From the NCBI GenBank assembly GCA_002914805.1, contig JXTB01000297.1, positions 335,427 to 399,426 of the forward strand: DNA of 64,000 bases, read 5' to 3'. Numbering within the stretch: the first letter of the stretch is position 1; each line of letters opens with the position of its first letter. Source of the DNA: Parasponia andersonii. Its lineage: Eukaryota > Streptophyta > Magnoliopsida > Rosales > Cannabaceae. Positions 25,190 through 36,646 of the stretch are shown in pieces. Both the position numbers and the translations under genes were made by a program. The notes under the pieces were generated by a model. It was not told where the DNA came from. It did not search any database and was given only the letters and a program-made list of their open reading frames with translations.

Positions 25190-25905
25190 CGTCGACAAGC
25201 GACGTGATCCCCGTGGCGCAATTCTTGGCGAGGTCTGCTGACAAATGTTTTATTATGCAACTCAATTCCCTCCGTGCGTTTTCTCGGGCCATCGGCAATC
25301 ATTTTATTACGCGAGGTGATTCCCATAGCGCGATCCTTACTGAGGTCTACTGGCAAGCATTTGACTGCACAGTCCGATCCTCCTCGTGCGTTTTCTTGGG
25401 CCATCGACAAGCATTCTATTGCTCGATATGATTCCTATAGCACGATCTTCATCGAGGTCTACTGGCAAGCATTTTACTGCGTAGCTCAATCCTCTTCGTA
25501 CGTTTTCTCGGGCCATCGACAAGCATTTTATTGCACGATGTGATTCTCATAGTACGATCTTTGTTGAGGTCTGCTGGCAAGCATTTTACTGCGTAGCTCA
25601 ATCCTCTTTGTATGTTTTCTCAAGCCATCGGCAAGAATTTTATTGCACGATGTAATTTCCATAGTACGATCTTTGTCGAGGTCTACTGGCAAGCATTTTA
25701 CTGCGCAGCTCAATCCTCTTCGTACGTTTTCTCGGGACATCGGCAAACATTTTATTGCACGATGTGATTCCCATAATACGATCTTTGATGAGATCTGCTG
25801 GCAAGTATTTTACTGCACAGCTTAATCCTCTTCGTACGTTTTCTCGAGCCATCGGCAAACATTTTATTGCACGATGTGATTCCCATAGTATGATCTTTTG
25901 TGCGA
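25190..25905. repeat. Tandem array of 112-bp units in the gypsy non-coding region
   Basis: About six to seven units, each with CATCGGCAAGCATTTTATTG, GATTCCCATAGTACGATC, GAGGTCTACTGGCAAGCA and CAATCCTCTTCGTACGTTTT. The central units (25404-25860) are nearly identical; the first is the most diverged. Open frames here on both strands repeat with the unit and are not genes. Position between integrase and the antisense ORF matches the hypervariable 3' region of Tat elements, a known source of satellite repeats. Confidence 0.9.
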
Positions 25906-26054
25906 ATGGTCCGTGGGGTCTGGCACTATGGGCAGACCATTTTATATAGCAATCCAAAGCATAAATCCGTGGAGCGGAAACCCTCACCTGTTTTGGAATT
26001 AAGCTGTTTAATAATACAAGCATTCACATGTGTCTTACAGCATTTACACGCATC

Positions 26055-27220
26055 TCACACGTAATACTTCTTCAGGTGTTGGGCGTTCCATGTGTTTGGT
26101 AGGCTCTTCCCAGTCTTGAGTTCTTTCAGGACGTACGCACCATTGTCGAGCGCCTTGATCACCTCATAGGGCCCAACCCAGTTATAGTCCAGCTTCGAGG
26201 AGTTTCCTGTCCTGACCCTCAAGACGCAGTCTCCGGTGTTAAATCGACGAGCGCTAACCTTTTTCGCGTAGTAGGACCTGGTCTGCTAGTGATACGAGGC
26301 AAGTGGACCAGGGCCATGTCCCTTGCTTCTTCTAGAAGGTCTGTGTTATGGCTTAGCTGCTGTTCGTTCAGTGAGGCATCTCTTACCACTTTGGAGCGAA
26401 GGGTCGGGAGGACAATCTCAGTTGGGATCACAGCCTCTCACCCGTAGACCATGGCGAACACCGTTCTTCCCGTTGACCTCCGCTCTGTGGTTCGATGGGC
26501 CCACATGACGGTTGGTAGCTCTTATAACCACCCCCCTTTGGCCTCCTGCAAGTTCTTTTTTATATTGCTGAATATAGCCTTGTTCGTTGCTTCTGCTTGG
26601 CCATTCCCCTGAGGGTAATTTACAGATGAGAAGCTGAGCCTTATATCATACAACTCACGCAGCTCCTTTAGCTTCACGTTCTGGAACTGCGTGTCGTGAT
26701 CGGCGTGTATCTCTCTCAGGATCTCGTACCGGTAGATTATATTTTTTCAAATAAAGTTAATCGTGTCTGCCTTGTTGACGGTTACATAGGCTTCAACTTC
26801 TACCCACTTTGTGAAATAATCAGTGGCCAGCAGGACATACCTTTTTCCCCTTGGACTTCTGAGGAGTTCTCCAACGATGTCTAGACCCCATTTAGCGAAA
26901 GACCAAGGAGTTATGTTCGAATGGATTTCCTCAGCGGGTTAGCGCTTCATAGGGGCGAACCTCTAGCACTTGTCACATTTCTTGACAAACTGGGCCGCCT
27001 CGGTCATCATGTATGGCCAGAAGTATCCGGCAGTCAAGGCCTTGTGGGTGAGGCTGTGCCTGCCAGAGTGGTTGCCACATGCTCCTTCGTGGATTTCCTC
27101 CATCAATTTCTAAGCCTCGATGGGGCCTACACACCTCATCATTGGTCCCATCGTTGATCTCCTATACAGTCAGTCCGCCACCATAGAATACCGGACAGCC
27201 TTCAGTCTAATCGACCTCAC
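26055..27220 (-). pseudogene. Gypsy integrase remnant
   Basis: Minus-strand translation gives an HHCC zinc module (EIHEGACGNHSG, then KKCDKC near 26975), the core with LLATDYFTKWVEVEAY (first Asp), ADHDTQF (second Asp, in place of the usual SDNGTQF) and NYPQGNGQAEATN (Glu), and a C-terminal domain with YNWVGPYEV and TWNAQHLKKYYV ending in TGA at 26055. Stops interrupt the core (near 26750 and 26530) and a frameshift lies near 26220-26280. Just upstream are residues typical of the RNase H-integrase linker (RLKAVRYSMVAD). Confidence 0.8.
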
Positions 27221-27239
27221 TTTTGGGGTCTGTCTGTGA

Positions 27240-27790
27240 TGGGCTTCGAGCCTCTTACTTAGCTCTGCCATCATCTCTTGTTTCCAGTCGGAAAGTGCAC
27301 CTACTGGGCTTTTCCTGGTGCTTTCTGTCTAGTGCTGCTCCAGCCTGGAAAGGCCTTGTCTGGCTCTGCCGCTCCCCCTGCATCCGTGATCTGGATGGGG
27401 CTTGGACTTCTATCGGTGGTTGGCCCCCGGACTCTTGTTGGACCTCTCGTCAAAGTCCTCTCTTCGCCCCCTACTGGCTTCGCTTGTCAGCAGCTCTTCG
27501 AGGCAGGCGTTATCCCTACGCACCTCTGCGACTTTGTCTTTTAAACCCAGCACGGCCTCGTGTGCCATCTCTGCCTTTCAGTTTGTTTCTGCCAGGGCGG
27601 CAAGCATTTGGTCTAGCTTTTACTCCAGACCTGGTCGTGCTTCCCGGGAGCTCCCTTCGGCGTCAGGATGTGTGCTCCTGGTTATCATTCTTGAGGATGC
27701 CATTCGACGTTGTATGGCCTTTTTTCGGGAAGAGCACGATCGTGAGGCTCCTGTTTCTTCTCTCGCGCTCAACTGATTCCCAAAGATGAC
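27240..27790 (-). pseudogene. Gypsy gag N-terminal fragment
   Basis: Between the primer-binding site and the integrase linker the minus strand encodes MASSRMITRSTHPDAEG and then Ala/Glu/Lys-rich segments (LDQMLAALAETN, LGLKDKVAEVRRDNACLEELL) of coiled-coil type, with several stops. The position right after the primer-binding site fits the beginning of gag. The capsid core, zinc knuckle, protease, reverse transcriptase and RNase H are absent: the sequence passes directly to the integrase linker near 27220-27240. Confidence 0.5.
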
Positions 27791-27795
27791 GCCAA
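27780..27795 (-). other. Putative primer-binding site of the gypsy element
   Basis: On the minus strand TTTGGCGTCATCTTTG lies two bases inside the right LTR. It begins TGGCGTC, similar to the TGGCGCC start of many plant gypsy primer-binding sites; the tRNA cannot be named safely. Confidence 0.5.
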
Positions 27796-27797
27796 AC

Positions 27798-28589
27798 TGT
27801 TGGTGCTTTTCTTATCAGCTGTCCACGTGACTCTGAACTGCTGATGTTGTATCCACCAACAATCCACGTATCCTTGCTATCCCGGAATGCCTTTAGCTTC
27901 AGGCTGAGACGGAGAGGTGGGGGTGGCCACCTGCAAAGACTCTCTGATGCTTAAGTTAGTAATTTATCCCCGAGACTGAACGGCAAGGATTTAGTTTTTC
28001 TCTGTAAAAGTTTTTTTTTTATATCTCTCTCTTTAGGGAGGAAACAAGGCATATATATATATAATCTTGGAACTGGGAGCTTTCTGGCTCTCAATCCCAG
28101 GATCGAGTACCTTTTTCCATCATGACTTACTCCAGAAATCACTGGTTGTGGTTACCGTGACCTCCCTTGCATCGTCGCGGCCTATTTTCTACTGTCCCTT
28201 ACGACTCCAGCCTGTCGGGGGTGAGATTTTGACAAGCCGTTGTTCTGTCAGGACGACTTGCCCAATACGTGCACCTAACCAGGATCGCATTAAATGCTCT
28301 GTCTAGGTCTGGAGTGGTGAGCTGCTTCCCACGGTATTCTGGCGGAAGACCCTTGAGGCTCCCGACCCCCAGTTATCGAGGTAAGAATCGAACTGAGCCG
28401 AATCCATCCAAGGTCTGGGATAGGTTCGGCCCTGGCCTCGGACAGCCCATGGGCCTATACGGTACCACGTGCGACTCGCGTGACTTTTAATCGATCACTC
28501 TGGATACGTGTCGGATGGTGTGCTCCGCATGTGACCTATTCTGCCACTTAATCGTCTACGTGGTGTATGATTTAGGAAGGGGTCCCACA
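27798..28589 (-). mobile_element. Right LTR of the gypsy element (its 5' LTR)
   Basis: 792 bp with ends TGTGGGAC...CACCAACA in the element's sense; both termini are intact. It differs from the left LTR by scattered substitutions and a few short indels, so the insertion is old enough to have diverged. Confidence 0.85.
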
Positions 28590-28594
28590 AAACT
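28590..28594. repeat. Target-site duplication AAACT (right copy)
   Basis: Exact partner of 19822-19826. Confidence 0.85.
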
Positions 28595-29200
28595 ATAGAT
28601 AACAAATTCATAATTAATAGAGATCATTTGAATATATTAGTTATGATAAAGAATATAGCGTAGGTTAAAATAATTTATATTTGTAGACCTTTAAACCTTG
28701 ATCAACTCTCAACTTTCGATACTTAATGTTTTCATTAAAAAGTACATTTGTCAATATATTTAATGGAGAGCTAGGCGTTTGTCTCATATGAATCAAAGGA
28801 ATCATAGGATAGTGTCGCATTCTTGGGCTAATCTAGGTTGATAGCTTTGGAAAATAATTAATTATAGAATTTGCTAATTAATTAATTAATATGACTGTTT
28901 AGTGGCGGCAAATGAAATTTGAACTTGTTTATTTTATGTTTTTGTGTTTTATTTTCTTATTATGTTTAATTATTAGTTTTATAATGCCCCTTTACATTAG
29001 AATTAGTATCATATTAGTTAGACTAATTCCTTATGGGATCGACTCTTACTTGTCACTATATTAGGTAATTATTAAGTTTTATAAGTCTTACTAAGTAGAG
29101 ATAAGAAGTATTAGTTTGGTAGTTTAACCACAAATCAATGACCGTTTTCTATTTTACATTAAGTCACCATCATGCTCGAGTCATTTTGTACTCTCAATGG

Positions 29201-29414
29201 CATCAAACCACAACTCATTATGTGATTTGGTATGATGCAGTTGGGTTTCTTAAATTTGGGCCAAGTTGAAGAAACAATTTTGAAATGTTGTAAGTATTAA
29301 AACATACGCATCAAACCACAACTCATTATGTGATTTGGTATGATGCAGTTGGGTTTCTTAAATTTGGGCCAAGTTGAAGAAACAATTTTGAAATGTTGTA
29401 AGTATTAAAACATA
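29201..29414. repeat. Perfect 106-bp tandem duplication
   Basis: The 106 bases from CATCAAACCACAACTC to TATTAAAACATA at 29201-29306 are repeated without a mismatch at 29309-29414, separated by CG. A perfect copy in fast-evolving spacer suggests a recent event. Confidence 0.95.
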
Positions 29415-29706
29415 AATATGTATGCACACATATAAAAAGAATTGAAAATTTTAAATAGTTCGGAAAATAATACTTGTTGAAGATTTGAAGTAACATCTTA
29501 ATAAGATATATCACAATCAAAATTTAAAACTCAAATGCTCAAATAAGAATCAGAAAGTAAATACCTAGAGTTCAAATATTTAAACATCCATCTAAATGAG
29601 AAGAGATAACATAGTTGAAAATAGATAACGTGAAATTATATACTTAAGTTTTATTTAGGCAAAATCCTATAATTAGGGTGTGTAGTAAATTTCTAAACTA
29701 ATAATG

Positions 29707-29867
29707 CTAGGGATACTAATATTTTACCACAAAATTTACACCACATGAGGTGGCGTTATTTTAATCACTTCTTTTTTGAAAGTTGAACTACATTATTTAA
29801 AGTTATATGTGGCTAAAAATAATGTCATATTATTATTGTAAGTTTTTGGTGTAAGATTTTGGCATCC
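29707..29867. mobile_element. Candidate short MITE
   Basis: The left end CTAGGGATACTAATATTTTAC and the reverse complement of the right end (GGATGCCAAAATCTTACACC) are similar, and TAATG occurs on both flanks (29702-29706, 29868-29872). The interior is AT-rich and non-coding. The inverted repeats are imperfect. Confidence 0.35.
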
Positions 29868-31842
29868 TAATGTTTACTTAAACCTAAAATATTCTTAGAT
29901 TGAATTCATACTTTGATAGTTAACATGATGAGAGAAAACCTACAAGTTTTCCTGCTACATAATTCTCAAAAAGAATAACAAAATTGTATTGGTACAAAAA
30001 TATCCATTTAAAGAAGTGAAAAAATAAAAGAAAAAGAAATGCCCCTTATTATTGCAGAAACAAAAGAGATAATTAGCTAAGTATACAATGAATCTATTTA
30101 TATTCTATTTTGCACATTATCACTACTTTCCGTCCAATTTTAAAATTAATACATAATTATACCTTCATTCGACCAACCAAAAGTTGAATTGAGTAAAATT
30201 AATAAAGTTCTAGGATACTTAAAAGGATATTTGTTTGTTAGTTTAATTGGATATTTAATTTGTTTAAATTGTAGGATTCCTGAGAGTTTATGTGGGTATA
30301 TAAGATGGGAGAGATTCAAATTCTAATTAGGCGCATTTAGGAGAATTTACACTTATGAGGTCTATTAAACTCCTGCGACGAAAAATGAGATTCACTCAAT
30401 TATGTTTTCAAAATTAACTCTATTACCATATCACATATGTAAAATTACTTGGATACTATGTTTCTCTCACAGACTTCAAACTATTTTAACCACTACCGAC
30501 GTTTCTGCTCGACTAAGGTCGAAAAATTTCGATCATGATCGAACTTGTTCGACAGGCTCTCCCTATTGTTCTGATTGGTTCTTGACTAAGATCGAATCAC
30601 CGTTTGATTGGGTTGAAGCCATTGTTCGAAAATTTTCTACTGGCGTTTGATTAGTATTTGACCATAGTCGAACTTTCGACCCTAGTCGAATATGGTCGAT
30701 CACCTTCTTAGCGCCACCTCCGTTATTTTTTATTTTTTTAAATTGGTCAAAAAATTTCGAATAAGGTCGAGTTAGAGGTAGTTTTGGAACTCTAAAATAT
30801 TCATTAAATAACATGACAATAAAAGTCATATTTTTGTAAATATTTTATAGATTATTCCTCTTTTTATCACATGTATTAAAAAAGAGTCAAAATTGATAAT
30901 TCCTAGTTTGCCGATTTATTATAAAATTCGTAATATTTTTTTTAAAAAGCTTTCTCTTCGACAATTTTTTTGGCAATTTTTTCTGTAATTTTGTCAAATT
31001 AATAGTGTCGTATTTTTATGGTAACAAGTTTAACAATTTAGATAGCCAAACGTCTGTCTTTATATGAATCCTCTTAAACTTAGAAAGTCAACATTGATGA
31101 TAATGTACAATATAGAAAATACAAATTGAAGAAAATGTCAAACTAAAATAATATGATTAGGTATTTTTGTTTTGTAAACAATGTAATTAGGTAATTTGCT
31201 CGAAGGAAAGTCCTCTTAGTTTGTTTTTGTTTTATGTTAAAAAAAAGAAAAAAGAAAAATCCTCTTATTTATTTATTTTTTTTTACAAGAAGAAAGTCCT
31301 CTTATAAGGTCATAATACCGTTTAAAAGAATCGTGCAGTTCCCAGAACAGGATCGATTCCATACGTGTCAAATTGACTCAATTCCAAAGTAGGACGCCAC
31401 CAGATTTTGTCATTATACCGTTTCTACCCTTCACAAGACGATGTGGCAAAGACTAGTACTGGAAGGGCATTTTAGTCATAGCGACTTCGAGCGACGTCGC
31501 CGGATCAAAACCTTTCGCGATCGACGTTTCAGAAAGAAATTAATTACTTAAGTCAAAACCAAAGAACGATCGTCTCCAACTCCAACTACACAAATCAACA
31601 GTCACGCACAGCCAAACCCAGCATCCGATTCCTTCTTCTTCTTCTTCTTTGTATTTCTCTTACTGGGACCCACATCCGGGCCCCTCGACCTCCTTATAAA
31701 TTTTGATTATTTTTTCTAATAAATTGGGTTGAATCCTATTTTCGATTTATTTAAACAAATTTTGTTGTTATTTATTTTTAGGAGAAAAATTAAAGAAGAA
31801 ATAAAGAAGGAAAATTTATATCGGTTTTATTGGTTCGTAGTC

Positions 31843-34634
31843 ATGAGTACTGGAAATATTCTCAACGTGCAACCTTCGGAGCTTAAATTCCCTCGTAAGG
31901 CTTCATTCATTCTTTTTTTTTTTTTTTTGAAATTTTAAATGTCATATTTTGTGATGCATTTGGTTTTTTTGGGTTTATATTGAGTTTGATTCAAGAGGGT
32001 ATGGAGAGAAATCAATAAAGTTTACTTCTTTTGAATAGAAGTTGATAATTGTTACATGAATTAACCAATTGTTGTTATCGGATCACGGCTTTAAAAATTC
32101 TTTGGTTAAAATCTACTTCCCTTTGTGGGAAATTTGAGTTTTAGAAAGTATGATGTATTAATTGTGTATTTGGGTGGCAAAGTTGAATTGAAGAAGCAGA
32201 GCTCATGTTCTATGCAGTTGACCAACAAGACAGATGAATATGTGGCTTTCAAGGTTACTTTTTGATAACCCATTACTTACTTATTTTACTTCCCTTTATT
32301 GTATCGTCTTTGTATTCACTTATGCCTAAAAGAAGTGCAAAAGAGGCTTATAATTTGATGAACATCTTGATGGTACAGGTTAAAACAACCAATCCTAAGA
32401 AATACTGTGTCAGACCCAATGCCGGAATCGTTTTTCCCCGTAGTACTCGCAATGTAACTGGTAAATATTACTGCTTTTGGTGCCAAATGATTCTGCTGCT
32501 TCATGCAATTATATTTTTTCTTTTAAACTAGTGAATTGTGTTTTCTTTTCTCGAATTTCTTGTTTATGTGTTTAAGAAGTTAATCGGTTTACTAGTTAAC
32601 TCATCTGTATCGATTTATTTATAGTTGACGGTTTCTTGATTTGGATGGCCTTTGGCAGTGACAATGCAAGCCCAAAGAGAGGCACTTCCAGATATGCAGT
32701 GCAAGGACAAATTTCTCCTTCAAAGTGTTTTGGCGCCTGATGGTGCAACATCGAAGGACATAACTCTGGAAATGGTGAGAGGGGGTTTGCTGCTTTTCCT
32801 AATGTCTTTTGTGTTGATTATGTCTTTCTCAAACTTTGACACTTTTTTTTTAATGAACAGTTTAACAAGGATTTTGGAAAATTTGTGGAAGAGACCAAGT
32901 TGCGCGTAGTTTACATTCCTGCCAATCCTCCATCACCTGTTCCTGAAGAATCTGAAGAAGGTTCACCTTCCAATGCTTCTGTGAATCAGAATGGGAAGCT
33001 AAGTTCGTCATCGTTTGATGCTGTAAGTATTTCTTCTTATTTCTCTTTATTTATTTTAGATTATTTCTTTTACCAAAAAATATTTTGAAAAAAAGATTGG
33101 AAGTTTACCCGGATCAGCATTTAAAAGCCCTTTCTTGTACATGCCAGGTATCGAGATCTCTTGAGGTTCCCAAACAGAAGTCATCAGAGGTAAAATTATC
33201 ATCGGTCTATTTCTCCAGTTTGCCCCGAGATATATTCTCAGTTTTATAATCTTCGTATTCATGGTTGATGGTTTTGTTTGCATAGTAATCTATGTGAATT
33301 ATGTGGATTTTTTTTTTTTTCCAACTTTGTGACCAAGTGCTCTGAGTTTATAGAAAAAGAAACTTTGGGTCAATATTGTTACAACAAGCCTAATCTTATT
33401 CTTCTTCGTCTGATTTTTTCCCTCCCTGAAGTAACCATGCCGATGAGTATGAACAGATTGTTGAAATAAGTGAATAGCCATATGATGAAGTTTCTAGTTC
33501 TAACATAATGCCTAATAGGTGTTATGCCTTATTATTTTGATCGAGTCTCACACTTTCTATGAAACTGGTTGTGAAATTTGTGTCTATGTTAGACCAGGTT
33601 CACTTTTGCACTTTGCTGTTTCTGGTCAGATAGTTATGGAAATCACATGTAGCACATGCATTTGCAATATTTAGAATAACCTTTGAAGGTTGGTTACCTG
33701 GTGCAATTGTTTTGTCATTTACAACACCCTGCACTCTATTGTGGTTTATACGTGCAGTGTACTCCTTAAGGGCCTTGAATCAAAGAGGAAGACTAGTGAT
33801 TTTTAATCATATGCTTTTGTTGTTGTTATTGTTGCTGCTTGTTATTGTAATGATTGTTGCTGCTCGATTATGAGTGGCTGTTTTAATGCATATTTTTCGT
33901 TATGTCCATTTTATGCTTAATTTTGTTGTTGTTGTTTTTTTTTTTTTCTCTCTTTTAACAATATTGTTCATTCAAATTTCCTTCTTTACCGTACTAGCAT
34001 TTTCTCATGTATATTTTTTTCTTCAGGCATGGTCTATGATCTCTAGGTTGACTGAGGAGAAAGCTTCTGCTTTGCAAGAAAATCAAAAGCTCCGTCAGGA
34101 ACTGGTATTTGTTATTGCTTATGCGTTTGGATAACTATTTTTAACTTCTTAGTGTCAATTGTCTTTATATCTCCATTCACCATGTAAGTCAATATGGTGT
34201 ATTCTTTGACTTACGATGAATAAATTATGTTGATCAAATCAGGCTGCTCCATTTTTATGCTTGTGCCATTAACCGAGAGTTTAAAGACACTAAAGTTGTC
34301 CCCGTCATTTCTTCTAGACTTGGTAGATGAATAGTGAATAAGAAACTTGTTCCTTTCTCAATAGGAGAAAAAAATTGTCTTTAATTCACTAAAACTTATC
34401 TGTTTCACCCTCTATAGATGATGAATGCTTTGATACATCATTGAATCAGCACCAAATCCTTTTTTTTCTTCTTTTGGTTTTTGTTTAGTTTTGCCATAAC
34501 GTTACATTTTCCTTTCCCAGGAACTGGCTAGGAAAGCCTTGAGTAAAGGTGGCGTTGGTGGCTTTTCTTTGTTGTTTGTGGCTCTTGTCGGTTTATTGGG
34601 TGCTCTGTTTGGCTACTTCATCGAGAGATCATAG
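31843..34634 (+). CDS. VAP27: VAP27-type vesicle-associated membrane protein (VAMP-associated), eight exons, 238 aa
   Basis: Exons: 31843-31894, 32183-32253, 32379-32460, 32659-32774, 32861-33022, 33148-33189, 34027-34104 and 34521-34634; all GT-AG, phases join, 717 nt. VAP27 proteins are tail-anchored ER membrane proteins that tether the ER to plasma membrane and other organelles by binding FFAT motifs. The N-terminal major sperm protein domain (about residues 5-127) holds LNVQPSELKFP, NKTDEYVAFKVKTTNPKKYCVRPN (split over exons 2-3), TMQAQREAL and DKFLLQS. A Ser/Pro/Glu-rich linker follows, then a coiled coil (AWSMISRLTEEKASALQENQ, exon 7) and a C-terminal membrane anchor (FSLLFVALVGLLGALFGYFI) ending IERS. 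Length matches the family. A TTC repeat lies in the leader near 31630; an A-rich polyadenylation-like region follows at 34730-34770. The paralog within the VAP27 family is not resolved. Confidence 0.95.
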
Positions 34635-35293
34635 GGAATTAGGTGACTGTTCATTTAGTTTGGTGCTGGCATCGACGAGTGCGGTGTTGCAAAATTTTTC
34701 CTAAACATTATAAGTGATCTTTTATTCACCAAAAAAAATAAAAAAAAAAATAAAAGAAAAGAAATCTAAACGTGTCTTTGTATATTATTTAACGCTTTCA
34801 TTGGTTCATCAGTCCATGTAACTGAGCACTTGATATTGGAATAGTTTAGAATCAGATTTTTTTAATTTATCATAACTATTAATTGACAATATAGTTCTTT
34901 CTCTTCCATTTATTTTTATCTCTTGGATCTGCTTTTTGCTCTTTTTCAAAATAAGTTGTGTCTTATTTCTTGCACTTAAAAATTTCACTGCTCTTTTCTG
35001 AAACTAGATGTTCGTGTCATTCCATTGTCGGATCGCATCATTCCTTTTTTTTGGGTACTTCACAAAATGGAAGGCGAAAATTCCAAATCATACAAAAAAA
35101 TTTACACCTAGAAGTGATATACACTTAACACACGTACTATCATTAAGAGATGCTCCAAGAAAGAGGGAGCTTTGAATTCATCATACATGACTTTTTTTTT
35201 TCCTTTTTTCTTTTTTGGGGGGAGGGGGGAGGAGGATAATTGAACATACGAAACCGTAGATACAATGGAGGTGGACCCTTTTCATAGAAAAGA
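34635..35293. other. Convergent intergenic spacer between VAP27 and the STMP1-like gene
   Basis: About 660 bp of AT-rich sequence shared by the two 3' ends. Poly-A-rich AATAAA-like stretches for the plus-strand gene lie at 34730-34760. No ORF of note. Confidence 0.5.
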
Positions 35294-35482
35294 TCATTCG
35301 TTAGAAGCCTTATCACCATCGATCTTACCATCCGGTTTTCGATATGTTTCTTCAATGTGCTTAACCATGAACAAGCCTGAGTTTGCCAGATTCCTAATGT
35401 TGGGGACGTCGTAATTCTGAGCTATGTAAGCCCCCCAAAGAGTCCCAACCATGAAGCAAAAACTGGACCTTATAATACCCAT
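35294..35482 (-). CDS. STMP1/DUF4535-like single-pass membrane micropeptide, 62 aa
   Basis: A single-exon frame starting MGIIRSSFCFMVGTLWGAY. Residues about 7-22 form one hydrophobic segment with a glycine pattern, followed by YIAQNYDVPNIRNL and a charged tail (KHIEETYRKPDGK). The G...G.Y.AQNYD.PN core is the mark of the short transmembrane mitochondrial protein 1 family (DUF4535), whose animal member is an inner-mitochondrial-membrane micropeptide affecting respiratory function; plant homologs are of similar length. Mitochondrial location is therefore inferred. The leader runs to a TATA-like TTATAAAAAC near 35657-35666. A second, frameshifted copy lies at 47584-47794. Confidence 0.8.
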   Translation of the reverse strand: MGIIRSSFCFMVGTLWGAYIAQNYDVPNIRNLANSGLFMVKHIEETYRKPDGKIDGDKASNE

Positions 35483-35654
35483 TTGGGTGAATCAAATCGA
35501 AGCTCGCCTGTGGATGGAGGATGATTTTTTTTTTTTTTTTTGGGAAAGGAAATGGAGGATGATTTTTGGAGGAAAAAAAAAAAGGAAGCAAAGTAGCGGT
35601 GAACTATATAGAATTAGAGAATGTTTCGAATAAAAAGCTTGCTTTCTGTTGGTT

Positions 35655-35666
35655 GGTTTTTATAAG
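35655..35666 (-). promoter_or_regulatory. TATA box of the STMP1-like gene
   Basis: On the minus strand ACTTATAAAAAC lies about 175 bp before the start codon, with no ATG between in the leader that would give a long frame. Confidence 0.45.
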
Positions 35667-36638
35667 TTAAGGGAGTAGGTGGACCCAGTGAGAGAATTTC
35701 TTAAAGCCCAAAACTTTTACTTGGACGAGGCTTCAGAAATTAGTGGTCCCAAAATTTCAAAAAAATAAAATAAATAAAAAAGTAATGAAATTGGTGACCC
35801 CTCCTCCAAGGATCAACGTAACACCCCCACTGAGTTACGTAACCTTATCTTATATTCTTTTGCATATTTAAAGTTTTTCTTTGCCCGCTCAAGTAATTAT
35901 CCCTAGGTATTTTATCAAAGATGCAAGTTTTAATAATTAAAGGTATTAATTCAAAGTTCTTATGATATTACATATCAGTGGCCTGCTTATTATGTTCTTT
36001 GCCAGTGGCCACTATCTACTTCTTGGCTACATCCCTGTCTATCCCCGTAAATTCCTTTGTGTGACAAATGATTTTCCAGGTTTTTTTATTTTTTATTTGA
36101 ATAAAATTGCTTGGACAATATAATGAAGGTAACTTGTTTTTCGTTTGATATTAATATTATTTTCTTTTTCCTTTTTTTTTTCTATCGAGATAGTTGATTA
36201 AATTCTTCGAGGTTCTTGCTTCTGAATTTTTTTTCCTCTCTCCCCATCATGTTACTTGTTAAGTGCATTTCTTCTCTCCCACAAATGTTTTTTTGTTTTG
36301 TTTTGTTTTTTTAAGGATGCTGACGTTTTTCTTACTCTTCTGTAGTTTTCCGTGTATGTATACATTGGTGTACGATGAAGATGATGCTGTGATTTTCCTC
36401 GAACGGATGTTGTCCTTTCTTATGATATTGCTTTTTCAATACATTGTCGTTTATTGAACACTCTAGATTTTTTTAATTTTTTTGTTGTTTGTTACTTATT
36501 CGTCGTTTTATAGAAATTATCACATTATTAAACGATTAATGTTCTTTGGAAATTGTTGTTGTCATTTATACACCATAAATGACTGACACGTGGCATAACT
36601 AGTATTACATGAGTCCTCCCAACTCAACTCAGAATAAC
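35667..36638. other. Intergenic region upstream of the STMP1-like gene
   Basis: The first 170 bp resemble the upstream region of the second STMP1-like copy; AATTTCTTAAAGCCCAA is shared (35697-35713 and 47969-47985). The rest is AT-rich with T runs and no gene. Confidence 0.5.
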
Positions 36639-36646
36639 ACGTGTCA
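36639..36646. repeat. 8-bp target-site duplication ACGTGTCA (left)
   Basis: Partner ACGTATCA at 37400-37407 differs at one base. Confidence 0.6.

Larger units (their letters stand above)
19827..28589 (-). mobile_element. Ty3/gypsy retrotransposon, probably Tat lineage, internally deleted, 8.76 kb
   Basis: Two direct LTRs bound the element, and AAACT is duplicated at 19822-19826 and 28590-28594, so it is one complete insertion. Its sense strand is minus: the primer-binding site lies inside the right LTR, the polypurine tract beside the left LTR, and integrase reads leftward. Order in its own sense: LTR, gag N-terminal fragment, integrase, 112-bp tandem repeats, shorter tandem repeats, antisense ORF, LTR. 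Protease, reverse transcriptase and RNase H are missing. An extra antisense ORF between pol and the 3' LTR, and tandem repeats in the same place, are known for Tat-lineage elements such as Grande and Retand; lineage assignment is therefore inference. It could not move by itself. Confidence 0.85.
28595..31550. other. AT-rich intergenic region upstream of VAP27
   Basis: 28595-29150 looks like continuation of the older retroelement leader split by the gypsy insertion. 29201-29414 is a tandem duplication and 29707-29867 a candidate MITE, both listed separately. 30500-30780 is dense in GGTCGA/TTCGA motifs without an ORF. 31310-31550 is the VAP27 upstream region, where GC content rises. No further gene is supported. 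Confidence 0.5.

Noticed and set aside
24863-25905. CRISPR-like array of repeats
   Set aside because: Units are contiguous without unique spacers, lie inside a plant retrotransposon, and no cas gene could be expected.
25099-26023. Several frames on both strands across 25099-26023
   Set aside because: They repeat with the 112-bp tandem unit, as expected from translating a repeat whose length and stop spacing allow open frames.
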